Below, in pieces: positions 13,201-24,160 of a stretch of DNA of 64,000 nt. The DNA lies in contig MU119233.1 of NCBI GenBank assembly GCA_014904845.1, positions 124,001-188,000 on the forward strand, given 5' to 3'. Below the pieces are notes generated by a model. The model had not been told where the DNA came from. It made no database searches and saw only the letters and a list, made by a program, of their open reading frames with translations. The stretch is from Acephala macrosclerotiorum. Lineage: Eukaryota; Ascomycota; Leotiomycetes; Helotiales; Mollisiaceae. Position numbers and translations under genes: made by a program. Numbering within the stretch: the stretch's first letter is position 1; each line of letters opens with the position of its first letter.

Positions 13201-15157
13201 TTTTTTATATTTTTTTTAATAATTTTATAAATTTTTTAAATATAAAATTAAATTTTTTTCGTATTTTTATTTTTTAAAAGTTTAATTTAAAAGTATTTCA
13301 TTATATCGTTTATAATTATAAAAAAATATTAATTCTTTTTATAAAATTTAAATAATTTATTAAAAATATTATTATATAATTTTTTTTTTTTTTAGTAATT
13401 TTATTATATATATATTTTTTTTAAAAGTTTTTTTTATTTTATTTATTATATAAATTTTATATATTTTATATTTAATATATAATTTAAATTTTAATATTTT
13501 TATATTTATAATATTAATTAATTTTCGAAGTATATTATAATTAATATAATTAAAACGTCGATATATAAATTTTTATAAAAAATTTTTAAAATTTATTACT
13601 TCGAAAAACTCGATTAATAATCGAGTTTTCGTTAATATATTTAAAATAATATTCGTCGAATATATAATAATATTATTAATATTTTAATATTAATTATTTA
13701 TTTTTTTTTAAATATAATTATTATTTTATTTTTTATAAATTATAAAATAAAAATTAATTTTATTATTTTAATATTTAATTGCGTTTATAATAATATCGTT
13801 TATTATAATAATTTGATTTAATATTTATTAACGTTTTAAATATATAAAATTAAATTGTATATTATTAAAATATTTCGAAGTATTAAAATTTAAATTTATT
13901 CGATTAATATTCGAAATAATAAAAATAATAAAAATAAAAATTATTTTTTATTAATATAAATTTTTATTTATCGAAAATAATAAATAAAATTTTTATATAA
14001 ACGTTTAATATATTTTTTAATTTTATTTTTAAATAATAATCGAATAAATATTATTATTATTAATAAAAATATTATAAATATAATAAAATAAATAAAAAAA
14101 AAAATTTATTATATTTTATTTATAATTATTATAATTATTTTAATAATAAATTTAATTATTATAATTTTTATTTATTTAAAGTTTTTTTAATTTTATTTTT
14201 TATTAGTTTTTTTATTTTTTTATTTTATTTTATATTTAATTTTATAATATTTATAGCGTATATATTAATTATATTAATTTAAATTAAACTTATTATAATT
14301 AATAAGTTTTTCGTTATTATTATTATCGTTTCGACGATTTTTAAATTTTATAAAACGAAATATTAATAATTTAAATTTTTTACGATTTTTTTTTTTTTTT
14401 TACGGTATTTATTATTACGAAGTTATTTACAATTACGTTATTATTATTTTTTTTACGAATATAATTTATAATTATTAAAAAAAAAAGTTTATTATAAATT
14501 TGTAATATAATAATCACTTTATCGAATATACGTTCGATTTTTAATAAACGAAAAATATAATATTTCGTACTTTCGTAATTACTATTTTTAAAAATAATTA
14601 TTATAATTCGATTTAAAATTTTATTATTAGTAATTAGTTTTTCGATCGTTATAAATTAAAGTTTATAAAACTTAAAACGATTTACGAATTTTTTAATTTT
14701 TTTAGAAATTTTAAACTTTTTTTATTTAAAGTTCGTTCGTTAAATAAATATTTAAATAAAATTAATAATTTTATTATATTTTTTAAATTCGTTTTAAATT
14801 TTGTTTTATAGTTTATTATTTATATTATTTAAAATAATTTAAATAGTTTTAATAATTTTTTTTTTTAAATCGTAATTCGATCGATTAACGTAAAAAAAAT
14901 CGATTTCGATTTTTTACTATTAATTAGTTTAATAATATAAATACTAATAAAAGCGATTAAATAAAAGTTTTTAAATCGAAAATAATTATCTTTTATAAAG
15001 ATTTCAATTTTACTCCATTTATAAACGTAGTAAAATACTATAAAAATAAGTACTATAATACCGACTAAAATTACTAAAGTTGCTATAGCGAATAAGATTG
15101 ATATTTTAAAGTAAAAAAATACGACGGTTTTAATAAGCATTTTCCGGGCTTATAACT

Positions 15158-15292
15158 TATTAATTTGAGTAATATATTCGATGGATTTAATAGTTTGGTT
15201 GATTGATTAAGATGGTAAGATTTAGCTAGGTGCGGGGACATTATATTTATTGCAGTACTTACTTAGTATTAAAACCACTCGAAAGTTTAACA
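15158..15292 (+). repeat. Right LTR
   Basis: 135-bp partner of the left LTR, ending in TTTAACA next to the TCCCC duplication. It carries most of the C-to-T and G-to-A changes, at CpA and CpT sites and one CpC; its CpG sites are intact. Confidence 0.85.
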
Positions 15293-15414
15293 TCCCCAAA
15301 AATTCGGACCGGAATTTCATTTGGCGAAAAACTCTTATGAAAGACCTAGCACAGTATGGTTTACCCTCCGTCTTCCTTTGCCACTCCAGAAGATCTTGCG
15401 TTTGGCGATTTTAG

Positions 15415-15754
15415 TGAATATGACTACCCATGGTACCTGAATCACATCAAAAGGTCGCCATAGGATACTTGATTTTTTTTTTTCTTTTCCCCATAAATTG
15501 TAAAAAGAGAATTTCTGTAAAAACTAAACGGAAATAAAACCACGAACTCTTGCAACTCAACAAATAAACAAATAAACAGTGACCGCGTTACATCCTACCC
15601 CCAAAGACATAAAAAATAAGAGGAAAAGACTTGCGGCTTTTGCATATGTCAAGTTTCAACCCCCCCCCCCCCCCCCCCCCCCCCNNNNNNNNNNCCCCCC
15701 CCCCCCCCCCCCAACAAAAGCAACGATATACAGGGCCTTTCCAGCACCCTTTAA
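15415..15754. other. Intergenic stretch with a poly-C tract and assembly gap
   Basis: C runs at 15660-15684 and 15695-15712 flank ten N at 15685-15694, so the true length of the poly-C tract is unknown. Proline-rich frames across it are artefacts. The rest of the stretch shows no gene beyond the end of the APH relic. Confidence 0.85.
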
Positions 15755-16669
15755 CTACTTCCCAGGGAGTCCATTTAAATGAAACAATGCTACATCATTT
15801 GCCTGGTCCCCGAGTTGGATGTTTATTATGCCAATTGGTGCGCCGAAAGTGCTGCCTCGCTTGGAAGATGACGCTGGAGCGGCAGTCTGGCTAGTGACTT
15901 GTCCGGCCGTCTCTGTTGGCAGAATCTCAATTTTATGAAAATTGAGCACCGAGTCGACCTTCTTGAGCCCAAAAGCTCCGTAATTTAGCTCATGGTAGTA
16001 CTGGGCTGCTTTGGCCATAGCATTTTGACACAAGGCGGTCACGTTGTACTGTGGGAGCAAAACTGGGTCGGTTCCAGTGAAGGTGACGAGGAGTTGCAAA
16101 AATCGCCCAGTGTGATCCAGACTGTCTGCGATCTTGTGGGTTCCCTGGATATTGTAGTTGAAAATGCCGGTTGCGTCGGTCTTGGTGGGATCGAAGCCCA
16201 TCGCGACGGTAGTACAAACTGGTCCGCTCCATGAGTTCAGATGTCCGGGTTCGAGAAAGTTCGTGAGGATTACGGTGGTGCCGTCGTTGGCATCGTCAAA
16301 GAATCCTACATCAGGGGGTGGTGCACCTCGAGCTTGAAGGCTCCGTTTCGCATCGGCTGTATCGGCTGCTACCGACTGTCCAGAAACGATCAAAGGAGAA
16401 CCTTGAAAGCCTCTCTTCATGATAATATCCTCTGGTGATGGAGGGGGTCCATTGTCGATTCGCGCAAGATCACGTCTTGCCAGAGCAGTGGTGCAAGCCT
16501 CAATCTCAGCTGTAGAGATCAGGTTTCCAATGTTGAGGAAGTTTGGGTTGTTATTGTAGAGACAATCCGCCAGCTGAGCTCGCTCACTGAGAGGGTGCGA
16601 GAATGAGAGTGTTGCTGTAAGCGAGCTCAATAGGAGAGAGTAACCAAAGGTAGATGTACCAGTATGCAT
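15755..16669 (-). CDS. Secreted protein of unknown function with dibasic sites
   Basis: Single-exon gene of 304 residues. I start it at the ATG at 16669 because the next residues form a signal peptide (about 10-24, LLLSSLTATLSFSHP). The upstream frame is open to 16846 but reads like a leader, and a TATA-like box lies in between. Four dibasic or Arg-Arg/Lys-Arg sites (ALARRD, IIMKRG, DAKRSL, SSKRGS) suggest Kex2-type processing into smaller pieces. The middle holds an N-glycosylation site (NVT) and an FNYNIQGTHKIADSLDH segment. I do not recognise the family. It lies 40 bp from the poly-C gap and about 460 bp from the LTR element, a typical place for fast-evolving secreted proteins. An effector role would be inference only. 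Confidence 0.75.
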   Translation of the reverse strand: MHTGTSTFGYSLLLSSLTATLSFSHPLSERAQLADCLYNNNPNFLNIGNLISTAEIEACTTALARRDLARIDNGPPPSPEDIIMKRGFQGSPLIVSGQSVAADTADAKRSLQARGAPPPDVGFFDDANDGTTVILTNFLEPGHLNSWSGPVCTTVAMGFDPTKTDATGIFNYNIQGTHKIADSLDHTGRFLQLLVTFTGTDPVLLPQYNVTALCQNAMAKAAQYYHELNYGAFGLKKVDSVLNFHKIEILPTETAGQVTSQTAAPASSSKRGSTFGAPIGIINIQLGDQANDVALFHLNGLPGK

Positions 16670-16850
16670 CGTTGTGGAGTTAACGTCGTTCGAGCTGAGA
16701 AATTTTTGTGGTTCAGAGGGTAGAAATATGACTAGGACTCTTAGAAAAAAGACTTGTATATTGGCAGAATGATTATCCTGAAAATCGAGTGAGGGTGGTG
16801 TTGATGATTGGAATTGCAAAGAGGACCTCCTTTGGCGAGCTCTCAACTCC

Positions 16851-16860
16851 TCTTTATACT
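16851..16860 (-). promoter_or_regulatory. TATA-like box upstream of the secreted protein gene
   Basis: Minus-strand AGTATAAAGA, about 182 nt upstream of the ATG at 16669. It is placed so that the upstream in-frame leader would be 5' UTR. Confidence 0.35.
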
Positions 16861-16869
16861 AGAGCACAT

Positions 16870-18020
16870 ATTTAACGTTCACTTCTCAGAGACTTATTCC
16901 ATAAATAGGTTCAAGATAGATGTTGGATACAATGGTGGACAAGTGATAAATTTGCGAGTGTCTACAAGGCGGTTCACATTGTGCACGGGTTGTTTGTTAG
17001 AAACAAAGAATGCGCTGTAAATCCTGTCATCCTATAAGTTGGGACTTGGACATTTAATTCTACCAGAGGATTTGTTACTTCATTCTCTTTCCGTGCTACT
17101 GGAGCCAAGCCCTGCAAGTAATAGGGAATGGCCAACGGTGAGAAAGGTAGTACAGGAGATTTCTTCACACGCGATTGGTCCTCTGTGTAGGTACGACAGT
17201 CAAGTATTCATACAGCACTAATAGGTGAGCCCCGCATTTCAACAAGTTTAACGTCGAGTAGTAGAAAATAACGTGAGAGTGGCAGAGGATTGTTGCTGCC
17301 CTACCATTTTAGGTAAAGCTTTGTTGACAACGTGGCCCCCGAACTACTGCTGTACATCATATAAATAACATCCCAGTACTGTACTTCACCCCTGTACCTC
17401 CGTGATGCTGGCTCAAAGTGCGGGCCGTAAATCGATCCCCGCAGGATCTGCCGCACTGTCACCGCCCCGCCCCAGTTGGTTTACTCCTCCAATCGCGCTT
17501 ACTGAATTGTAGGAATGCGTCATTTGCTTCATCTTTTGTCCAGATGCAGTGACAGTGGGACTCTGGATCACGTGCTGAGAAAGACCTCCCCTCAGGGTGG
17601 AGAAATTCAGGCTGTTAGGTAAGAAGTTGGCATGTAGATGTAGATGCCTGCGACCTCAAGCCATGTAAGAAACAACCAATTAACCAGCCAACCAATCTGA
17701 TACCGTGTAAGAACCAACATCCAGCAACTAACCAACCAACCAGCCAACCAGCCAACAAGCCAACAAACCAACAAACCAACAAACCAACAAACCAACGAAC
17801 CAATCAACCAACGAATTTATCCGGCCCCAGCCGCCCAGGTTTCCCTGCAGTTGCAATAACATCTCATCGTTGTCACAGTTCTTCCTCCATCCTCTTGCTG
17901 TCAAACAATTCAAGAATATTTTCGTTGATTTTGCAGTCTACGCATTTGCTAAGATCTTCCTCTAGAGAGCCAGCAGTCTTTTATTCACAACGCCTCAAGC
18001 TTCTTTTGCGATTTTTGATC
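16870..18020. other. Intergenic stretch, no gene seen
   Basis: Short frames here have no recognisable features. The Trp-rich minus-strand frames at 17607-17913 are simply translations of a CCAA-type microsatellite. Confidence 0.6.
17700..17815. repeat. Degenerate (CCAA)n microsatellite
   Basis: Runs of AACCAACCAACCAGCC and CAAACCAACAAACC units extend over about 115 bp with a mixture of 4- and 8-base periods. Confidence 0.8.
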
Positions 18021-18370
18021 ATGCAGTTTGATTCTCCAAATATCACCGTTAGCCTAGTCTTTGCGTTCGCAGTCTCAGTCACCATGGCTCTCCCTCTTCC
18101 CATCACTCTCAATGCTTCAAACTTCCGCGATGCTGTCGAAAGCGTAGCTAAAGTTTACGCCGATCAGGTCGAGAAAGAATACGGCATCGGTATCAAAATT
18201 AGACCCGCATCTGACAACTCTTTACTAACTAGTGAATAGTGCCCAACATGCTAGGAGACGGTAAAGCTGTAGGTCTCTTGAACGTTCAAGTGGGCAGCAA
18301 CAGTGCCAACGGTTATTTGGGAGGAAAGGAGATTAGCCTCGGAGCAAAAGGCATACAGCATATTAGTTGA
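18021..18370 (+). CDS. Small secreted protein, two exons
   Basis: Exons 18021-18189 and 18240-18370 give 99 residues. The 50-bp intron has GTATCA at the start, TACTAAC as branch site and GAATAG at the end; joined, codons split after the first base restore an open frame. Without splicing the frame stops at 18239 in the intron's own TAG. Residues 1-26 form a signal peptide (a hydrophobic VSLVFAFAVSVTMALPLP run). The second exon is Gly-rich (MLGDGKAVGLLNVQVGSNS, then NGYLGGKEISLGAKG). There are no cysteines. The ATG at 18021 is chosen over the upstream in-frame ATG because only it puts the hydrophobic segment near the N-terminus. No family recognised. Confidence 0.6.
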
Positions 18371-19466
18371 GGGCTGCAGTCTTTAACAGATTGAGCATGC
18401 GATTTCATTTGGAAAACATGTAATAAACTAGCTGGTTGAGTGGTGGGGAGCTGAATGCACATTCGGGTAATCACATTTTACTTATGTTGAGGGAATACTT
18501 TGAATCAACGAAGAACTTTACTATGGCTTTTACACTTGACAGTATTTTCAGGAAATAATTTGATGCAGGCAACATCTAGTGAGCGTATTATGGTAATATT
18601 AGACTTTCTCTTTGGATTCGAGGATCCACCACGAAACGCATAATCCTACAAATTGAACCAAGCAAGTATTCGACCTCCCCAAAAGAACTAGAACAGTAGA
18701 AGAGTAGTAGGATGCTCGACCGAGTTCAAAGCGCAAGCCTCTCCCCCGAACCGTGCCATTTTCCAATATGTTTTTCAAACTTAAAAAGACAGGTGTCACC
18801 GAAATGGGATTAACTTCCTTAACTCTCTCGCCAACCTCTGCTAACAGGCATAGCTTCTTCATTCCAACAAGATCAGAAACAAACCCGCCGCCCGTATTCT
18901 CAAACACACCTTCACCAACTTCCACAATTCCAACAGAATCAAGAACAGCACCCTAGAAGTTCTCGGGTCACCAACCCAAACCAGAATATTAACACAACCA
19001 GTTTCATTCAACTCACCAACAAAGAACCAAAACCTCTGCCTAGGATATTTTTAGCATTCTCCACTGTAATCAGGTGCGGTTAATGATGGAAGTTGCTGTG
19101 ATAAGTGCTCCTTTTTCTATTTTTGAACTAGGTCGAAGGAACGGAAATATTCCTAGAAGTTGGAGTTTGGATGCGATAACTGTGCAAGTTCAAAACCATG
19201 TTCACGGTACTTTGGACTAGCTGGTTTTTCTATAAAGACCGACACGTTTCTCGACTTGGTAGAACAGGTCCGATCGTCCAATACATCTCTTTTGAAATAT
19301 ACTCATTTCATTGAGCGAAACCTCTCCGCCTCCTCATCTCATTTGACTTCATCCGTCTGCTGAATTTTTGCTCCCTTACATCCTCAATCTTTAGACACAG
19401 ATTGGTGGTATTTTTGTTTCGGAGCCAAACTTTACAGTCGTCCTCTTTTACGAATCAAAGCCCATC
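18371..19466. other. Intergenic stretch, possible gene relic
   Basis: No confident gene. The minus strand between about 19050 and 18599 has two overlapping frames that read like pieces of one protein (a segment with FWFFVGELNETG, then a shifted one with GIVEVGEGVFENTGGGF), so an old disabled gene may lie here. Confidence 0.3.
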
Positions 19467-20414
19467 ATGCGCTTTCCACTCTTCAAGGCGGTGTTGAGTG
19501 TCTTGCTATTTGGATTGGTCCTGGAAGCTGCAAGACCAATTTGCAGTGCCAAAAATTGTGCCAGTATTTCCAAAAGAGATTTTGCATCCCGATTTCAGAG
19601 AGATGTGGCCATCGAACCGGAAGATCTCGGGAAACGGACACTGAAAAAAATACCGGATGATGAGCAATCTATCACAAACTATGTCGTCGAGAATGTCGAT
19701 GCACTTCCGCTCGCAAACAAAATTTACAACGATCGGACCACCAAGACTGCCAGTACCTCTTTGTGGAAGCCATTCTTCAGCTCCAGAGGCAGACAGGTCT
19801 CTTCGTTTCAAATCGGTCTGACCAAGCTCACCGGTTGTATAACAGTTGTCATAATCAGCAACCGTGGAGTTTACGCAGCTCACTTTTTTGAGGACACAGC
19901 CACGACCGCCAGTTCAGAAACGTACGCCTCTAAACTACTGGATAGTGGATCTGGGAAGACTTTCGAGAGCATCAAATCACATTTCAACGATCTCAACAGT
20001 TCACCAGCAGGACCAAAATCTCCCTTCCCTCAAGTATACATTGTCACACCAGTGAAAATGAACGAGGAGCCAGTCGATTCCGATTCCAAGCAGCCAGTGG
20101 ATACACGCCCGGGGAGCGTAATTGGCTATGATCCGGGAGAAGCCTTAGAATATCTAAAGCCGACGCAAGATATTACTGCGTCCATCGAAGCCCTATGGAC
20201 AGGGATCAACACTATTGAGATCGTGAAGTACTTCCCACTCAACATAAACAATGCCCTTTCCAAGGACATGCCAGACCCATCTGTTCCAACCGACTTGAGT
20301 AGAATCACCGATACCGCTGCCGGCAAAGTCCTCTTTGAATACGACAATACCAGCAACAAAGTCTCAGTTCGGCTCTGGGTAGAGACCAAAAAGGAGATGG
20401 AAATTATCAGTTGA
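19467..20414 (+). CDS. Secreted protein with a GCITVVIISNRGVYAAHFFE motif
   Basis: Single exon, 315 residues. The signal peptide is residues 1-22 (LFKAVLSVLLFGLVLEAARP). Dibasic sites follow (SKRD, GKRT), so a propeptide of about 58 residues may be removed. The core around residues 122-142 has the pattern GC-x-T/V-hydrophobic-IS-x-(R/K)-x-VY-x-AHF(F/W)E that I recall from a widespread family of secreted fungal proteins of unknown function. The rest has a SAGKVLFEYD-like region near the end and one NTS glycosylation site. The gene ends 170 bp before the next AT-rich block. No enzymatic role can be given. Confidence 0.75.
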   Translation: MRFPLFKAVLSVLLFGLVLEAARPICSAKNCASISKRDFASRFQRDVAIEPEDLGKRTLKKIPDDEQSITNYVVENVDALPLANKIYNDRTTKTASTSLWKPFFSSRGRQVSSFQIGLTKLTGCITVVIISNRGVYAAHFFEDTATTASSETYASKLLDSGSGKTFESIKSHFNDLNSSPAGPKSPFPQVYIVTPVKMNEEPVDSDSKQPVDTRPGSVIGYDPGEALEYLKPTQDITASIEALWTGINTIEIVKYFPLNINNALSKDMPDPSVPTDLSRITDTAAGKVLFEYDNTSNKVSVRLWVETKKEMEIIS

Positions 20415-20814
20415 GAACTCGTATTCAGGTGATATTAGTGGAGAATGCACTGAGACAGCGATCAATGTGGGAATGAGGTCTCACGCTCGAGCATCGGCTT
20501 ATATAGATTGTCTTAGCTGGACTAAATGCACTAGCAAATTTACTTTATTAAGGGAACATTTCCACTTAGCTAGACGAGCAGATTAGACATTACAATATTA
20601 CTCTTTTTACTTTTTTAATTGATAATTATTAGTATTAAACATTTTTTTAAACTTCGATTATTAATTATTTAATTCGATAAATTTATTATATTATTTTATT
20701 TTTTTAAAAAATAATTATAATAATAATATTTTTTATTAAAACGTTAAATTTAATTAAAATATTATAAATGTAATTTTATTTATATTTTATTATAATTTAA
20801 ATTTTTTTTAAATT

Positions 20815-20975
20815 ATATATTAAATAATATAATTTAAATTAATTAAATCGATCGTAATAATTTAATATAAAAAACGAAAATTTTAAAAAGTTTTTTTTTA
20901 ATAATATAAAATTTTATAATACGTTTTTATTTTAAATATTTAAAAGTTTATTAATTTATCGATTTTTATTATTCG
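20815..20975 (-). repeat. Inverted eroded copy of the 200-bp repeat unit
   Basis: It aligns to the reverse complement of about 7400-7520: the core ATTAATTAAATCGATCGTAA and the GAAAATTTTAAAAAG block are both present. The landmark GTGCG of the milder copy is TACG here, that is, CpA lost while CpG was kept. Confidence 0.7.
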
Positions 20976-22239
20976 ATAAAATTTTAAACGTTTATAAAAC
21001 GTTTAAATTAAAAGTTTTTAATTTGAAACTTGAAATAAAATATACGTTAAATAAAAAAAAATTCGTTTATTATTAATTTATTTATAAATCGTCAAATAAA
21101 TATTTTTTTTTTAAACGAAAAAAATATTTTAATAAGTTTAATTAAAATAATTTTTAAAAATTTATAAAAATTATTATTATAAAAAAAATATTTAATATAA
21201 AAATTAATATTATTTTTTTTTTTATACGTAATATTATTTTTTTTAATAATAAATAATTTTATTTAAATTTAACAATTTAATTAATTTATTAAAAATTTAA
21301 TTATAAAAATAATTATATAATAATTTCGAATTAATATATAATTAATTCGATAAAAAATATTAAAATTTCGTAATTATAATTAATTTATAATTTTTAAATA
21401 ATTTTATTAATAAAATATAATTATATTTAATTAAAATAAATAATTGTTTTTTAAAATTATTTTTTAATATTATTAAATCGCTTATTAAATTAATAATAAT
21501 AAATAATATAAATCGATTTTTTTAACGTTATTAATTTTTAATAAAAAGTTAAAATTGAATTAGTAGTACTAATAAAGCGTAAATACGTATTATTAAATAG
21601 TTTATACGAAAATACTAAAAATCTCGATTGCGATCGACTAAATATAATATTTAAAATTCGATAATTTTTTTATTTTATTTATTTATTTACTTACTTATTT
21701 ACTTATTTACTTATTTATTTACGTAACTACGTATAACTGTTACTCGTGTTTAAATTTCTCAAAGTAAACTTTGTAAAATAAATCGATTAAACGACTTAAA
21801 TTAATTAATTATAATAAATTAATAAAATAATAAACTTTCAAATATTGTTTATATACGAAAACATTAAAAAAATATTAAGTTTTTATAAATAAAATAATTT
21901 AATAGCGTCGTATTAACACTAGTTTAATCTTTTTAATATTATTATAACGTTATTATAATATTATTAATTCTTTGAATATTAATAATAATATTATAATAAT
22001 ACTAATAATAATTTATTATTATTATTAATATTAAGTTTAATTCGACGATTTTTTAATGAAAATCTTTTTATTAATATACGTTTTTATTTTAAATATTAAA
22101 ATATTTTTATAATTATATAATTTTTAAAAAAAAGTTTTAAAATTTTTTTTTTAATAAATAAAATAATTTAATATAAAATTTTATAATAAATATATTTTTA
22201 TTTAAAATATTAAAATATTTAAATATTAAAATAATTATA

Positions 22240-22345
22240 TAATTTAAATTAATTAAATCGATTATAATAATTCGATATAAAAAAACGAAAATTTTAAATA
22301 ATATTTTTTAATAATATAAAATTTTATAATTTTTCGTAAAAACGT
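22240..22345 (-). repeat. Inverted eroded copy of the 200-bp repeat unit
   Basis: Contains AATTAATTAAATCGATTATAA followed by AAAAAACGAAAATTTTAAA, the reverse complement of the unit core. It faces a forward copy 450 bp to the right. Confidence 0.65.
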
Positions 22346-22794
22346 TTTTATAAAATTTATAAAATAAAATATATATTAAAAATTTTTATAAATAAATTTT
22401 AAATTATATTAATTTTTTTTTAATTTTTTTTTTTTTTAAAAAATACGTTTAATAATATATTAAATAAATTAATAATAAATAAATTTTATAATATTTAAAA
22501 TAAAAATATATTATAAAATTTTATATTATTAAAAAAGAAATTTAAATTTTTTTTTTAAATTTTATAATAATAAATTAATAAAATTATTTAAAATTTAAAA
22601 ATATTTAATTAAAATATAATTATTATTATAAAAAAATAAATAATAAATAATTTTTATATAATAATAAATTTAATATTTTAATATTATTTTATATTTATAA
22701 TTTATAATATTAATAATAAAATTAAAATAATTTTCGTTAATACGAAAAAAATAATTCGTTTAAAATCGAATAAATTAATAAATTAATTAAAATT

Positions 22795-22905
22795 TTAAAT
22801 AAAAACGTACTTTTAATAAAATTTTATATTAAAAAAATATTTTTTAAAATTTTCGTTTTTTATATGAAATTATTATAATTAATTTAATTAATTATATTTA
22901 TTAAA
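22795..22905 (+). repeat. Forward eroded copy of the 200-bp repeat unit
   Basis: Contains TAAATAAAAACGTACTTTTAA (the CGCACTT landmark with C changed to T), then the TTTTCGTTTTTTATAT block and the TTAATTTAATTAATT core. It forms an inverted pair with 22240-22345. Confidence 0.65.
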
Positions 22906-23689
22906 ATAACAAATTTTATATTTATATATATATATTTTTAATATTAAAAAAAAAATTCAAAATTATATTAATATATATATAATTTAATTTTAATATATTT
23001 AAAATATTTAAAATTCGTTTAAAAAATTTAAAAAAATAAATTATTATTTAATTAATTATTAATATTATTAATTTAAAATTTATAATTTATAATATTTATT
23101 TAATTTATTATAAAAATTTTAAAATTTTTTATTAAACGTATATTAAAATATTAAATTATAAAATTTATACGCGTAAAAATATTAGTTTAATATACGAATT
23201 ATTATATTATTCGATATTAAAAATTTAAATTAAAATATTTAAAAATTAAACGATTTAATTAATTAAATATAATTATATAAAAATCGTATAAAAATTATAT
23301 ATAATCGTTTATAATTATTCGAAAATCGAAAATCTTAATATTTTTATTAATCGAATTTATTTATTAATTAATAATTAAAAATTTAAATATATAATTATTA
23401 TATAATACGCGTTATTAATAAATAATTAATACGTAAAAAAAAGTTTTAATATATATTTATAATATTAAAAAAATTTAAAAATTAAAAATAATTAATATAT
23501 ATTAATTATATTAATTATATTAAATTTAATGAATATTTTATTATTATTTTATATTTATTATTTTAATTATATTTATTTTTTATTATTATTTTTAAAAAGT
23601 TTATATTTATATATATTTTTTTAATATAGATTTTATTTTATAAATTTTATAAAAAATTATAAAATTTTTATTTTAAATTAAAAATAAAA

Positions 23690-24160
23690 AAGATTTAATT
23701 TAAACGTTTTATAAAAATTTAAAATTAAAATAATTATTAAAATAAAATTTTAATTATTATAAAATTTTATTATTAAAAAATTTTTTTTTAAAATTTTTAT
23801 TTTATATTTAATTATTATAATTAATTTAATTAATTATAAAAAATTATTATATTTAATTTAATAATTTTTAATTATTTTATTTAATATATAATTTTAAAAA
23901 AAAAATTTAAAATTTAAAATTTTTAAAATTTTTATTTTTATATTTAATTATTACGATCGATTTAATTAATTTAAATTATTTTATTTTATATATATTTTTA
24001 AAAAAAAAATTTAAAAATTTTTTCGAAAATTATATAATTATAAAAATATTGAAAATAAAAATTTATTTAAAAATTTATAATTTATTAATTTACGTAATAG
24101 CGAATTAATAAAATCGTTTATAATTAAAATAATTTATATTATATAAATAATACGTAAAAA
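23690..24160 (+). repeat. Two eroded unit copies plus the adjoining segment
   Basis: Two successive cores are visible near 23810 and 23945 (the second with TTACGATCGATTTAATTAATT), followed by a segment at about 24080-24160 that matches 7740-8060. The order of parts is therefore the same as in the 6.8-8.1 kb region. Confidence 0.6.

Larger units (their letters stand above)
10159..15292. mobile_element. RIP-eroded LTR retrotransposon, 5.1 kb
   Basis: Two 135-bp direct repeats (10159-10293 and 15158-15292) bound the element. The original ends were TG...CA: the left copy has TG at its start and a mutated TA at its end, the right copy TA at its start and CA at its end. A 5-bp target duplication, TCCCC, flanks it at 10154-10158 and 15293-15297. 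The interior is A/T with C and G left only in CpG, so no gag-pol frame survives and the superfamily and orientation cannot be told. I saw no clear primer-binding site or polypurine tract. A 91-codon hydrophobic frame on the minus strand at 14865-15140 is most likely an artefact of AT richness. Confidence 0.85.
9778..15414 (+). pseudogene. APH-like phosphotransferase gene fragment split by a retrotransposon
   Basis: The left part, 9778-10158, encodes 127 residues that look like the N-lobe of the fungal APH/choline-kinase-like family: a strand pair around GNCSYSVYAG, then VVQFRLKSL, then an EIVALAREIYG helix and YVMNRIPGISYLDFIL. The right part resumes at 15298 in the same frame with KNSDRNFIWRKTLMKDLAQ, the usual continuation of this family (an FxWRKTLMxDxA motif). 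The reading frame is exactly in phase across the 5-bp target duplication TCCCC. After DLAQ the right part runs to a TAG at 15412-15414. A shifted frame (15356-15463) looks more protein-like, so a further frameshift is possible. The catalytic HxD loop and C-lobe are absent, so the gene is dead whatever the insertion did. The ATG at 9778 follows ordinary-composition DNA. Family assignment is from motif recall, moderately sure. Confidence 0.7.

Noticed and set aside
14865..15140. 91-codon hydrophobic frame on the minus strand inside the retrotransposon
   Set aside because: Composition is Ile, Phe, Tyr and Lys as expected from AT-rich DNA, and it lies in an element eroded beyond coding. No homology is recognisable.
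15356..15463. Shifted frame after the APH relic with EDLAFGDFSEYDYPWYLNHI
   Set aside because: It reads like protein but does not match the APH family part expected there. It could be the true continuation after a frameshift; too short to annotate alone.
15579..15894. Proline-rich frames across the poly-C tract and N gap
   Set aside because: They are translations of the C homopolymer and the gap.
17607..17913. Trp/Leu/Val-rich frames on the minus strand
   Set aside because: Three overlapping frames all derive from the CCAA microsatellite, which is typical of a repeat and not of a gene.
18599..19050. Possible disabled gene on the minus strand
   Set aside because: Two frames seem to continue each other after one shift, but there is no family match, start or splice evidence. 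Kept only as a remark.
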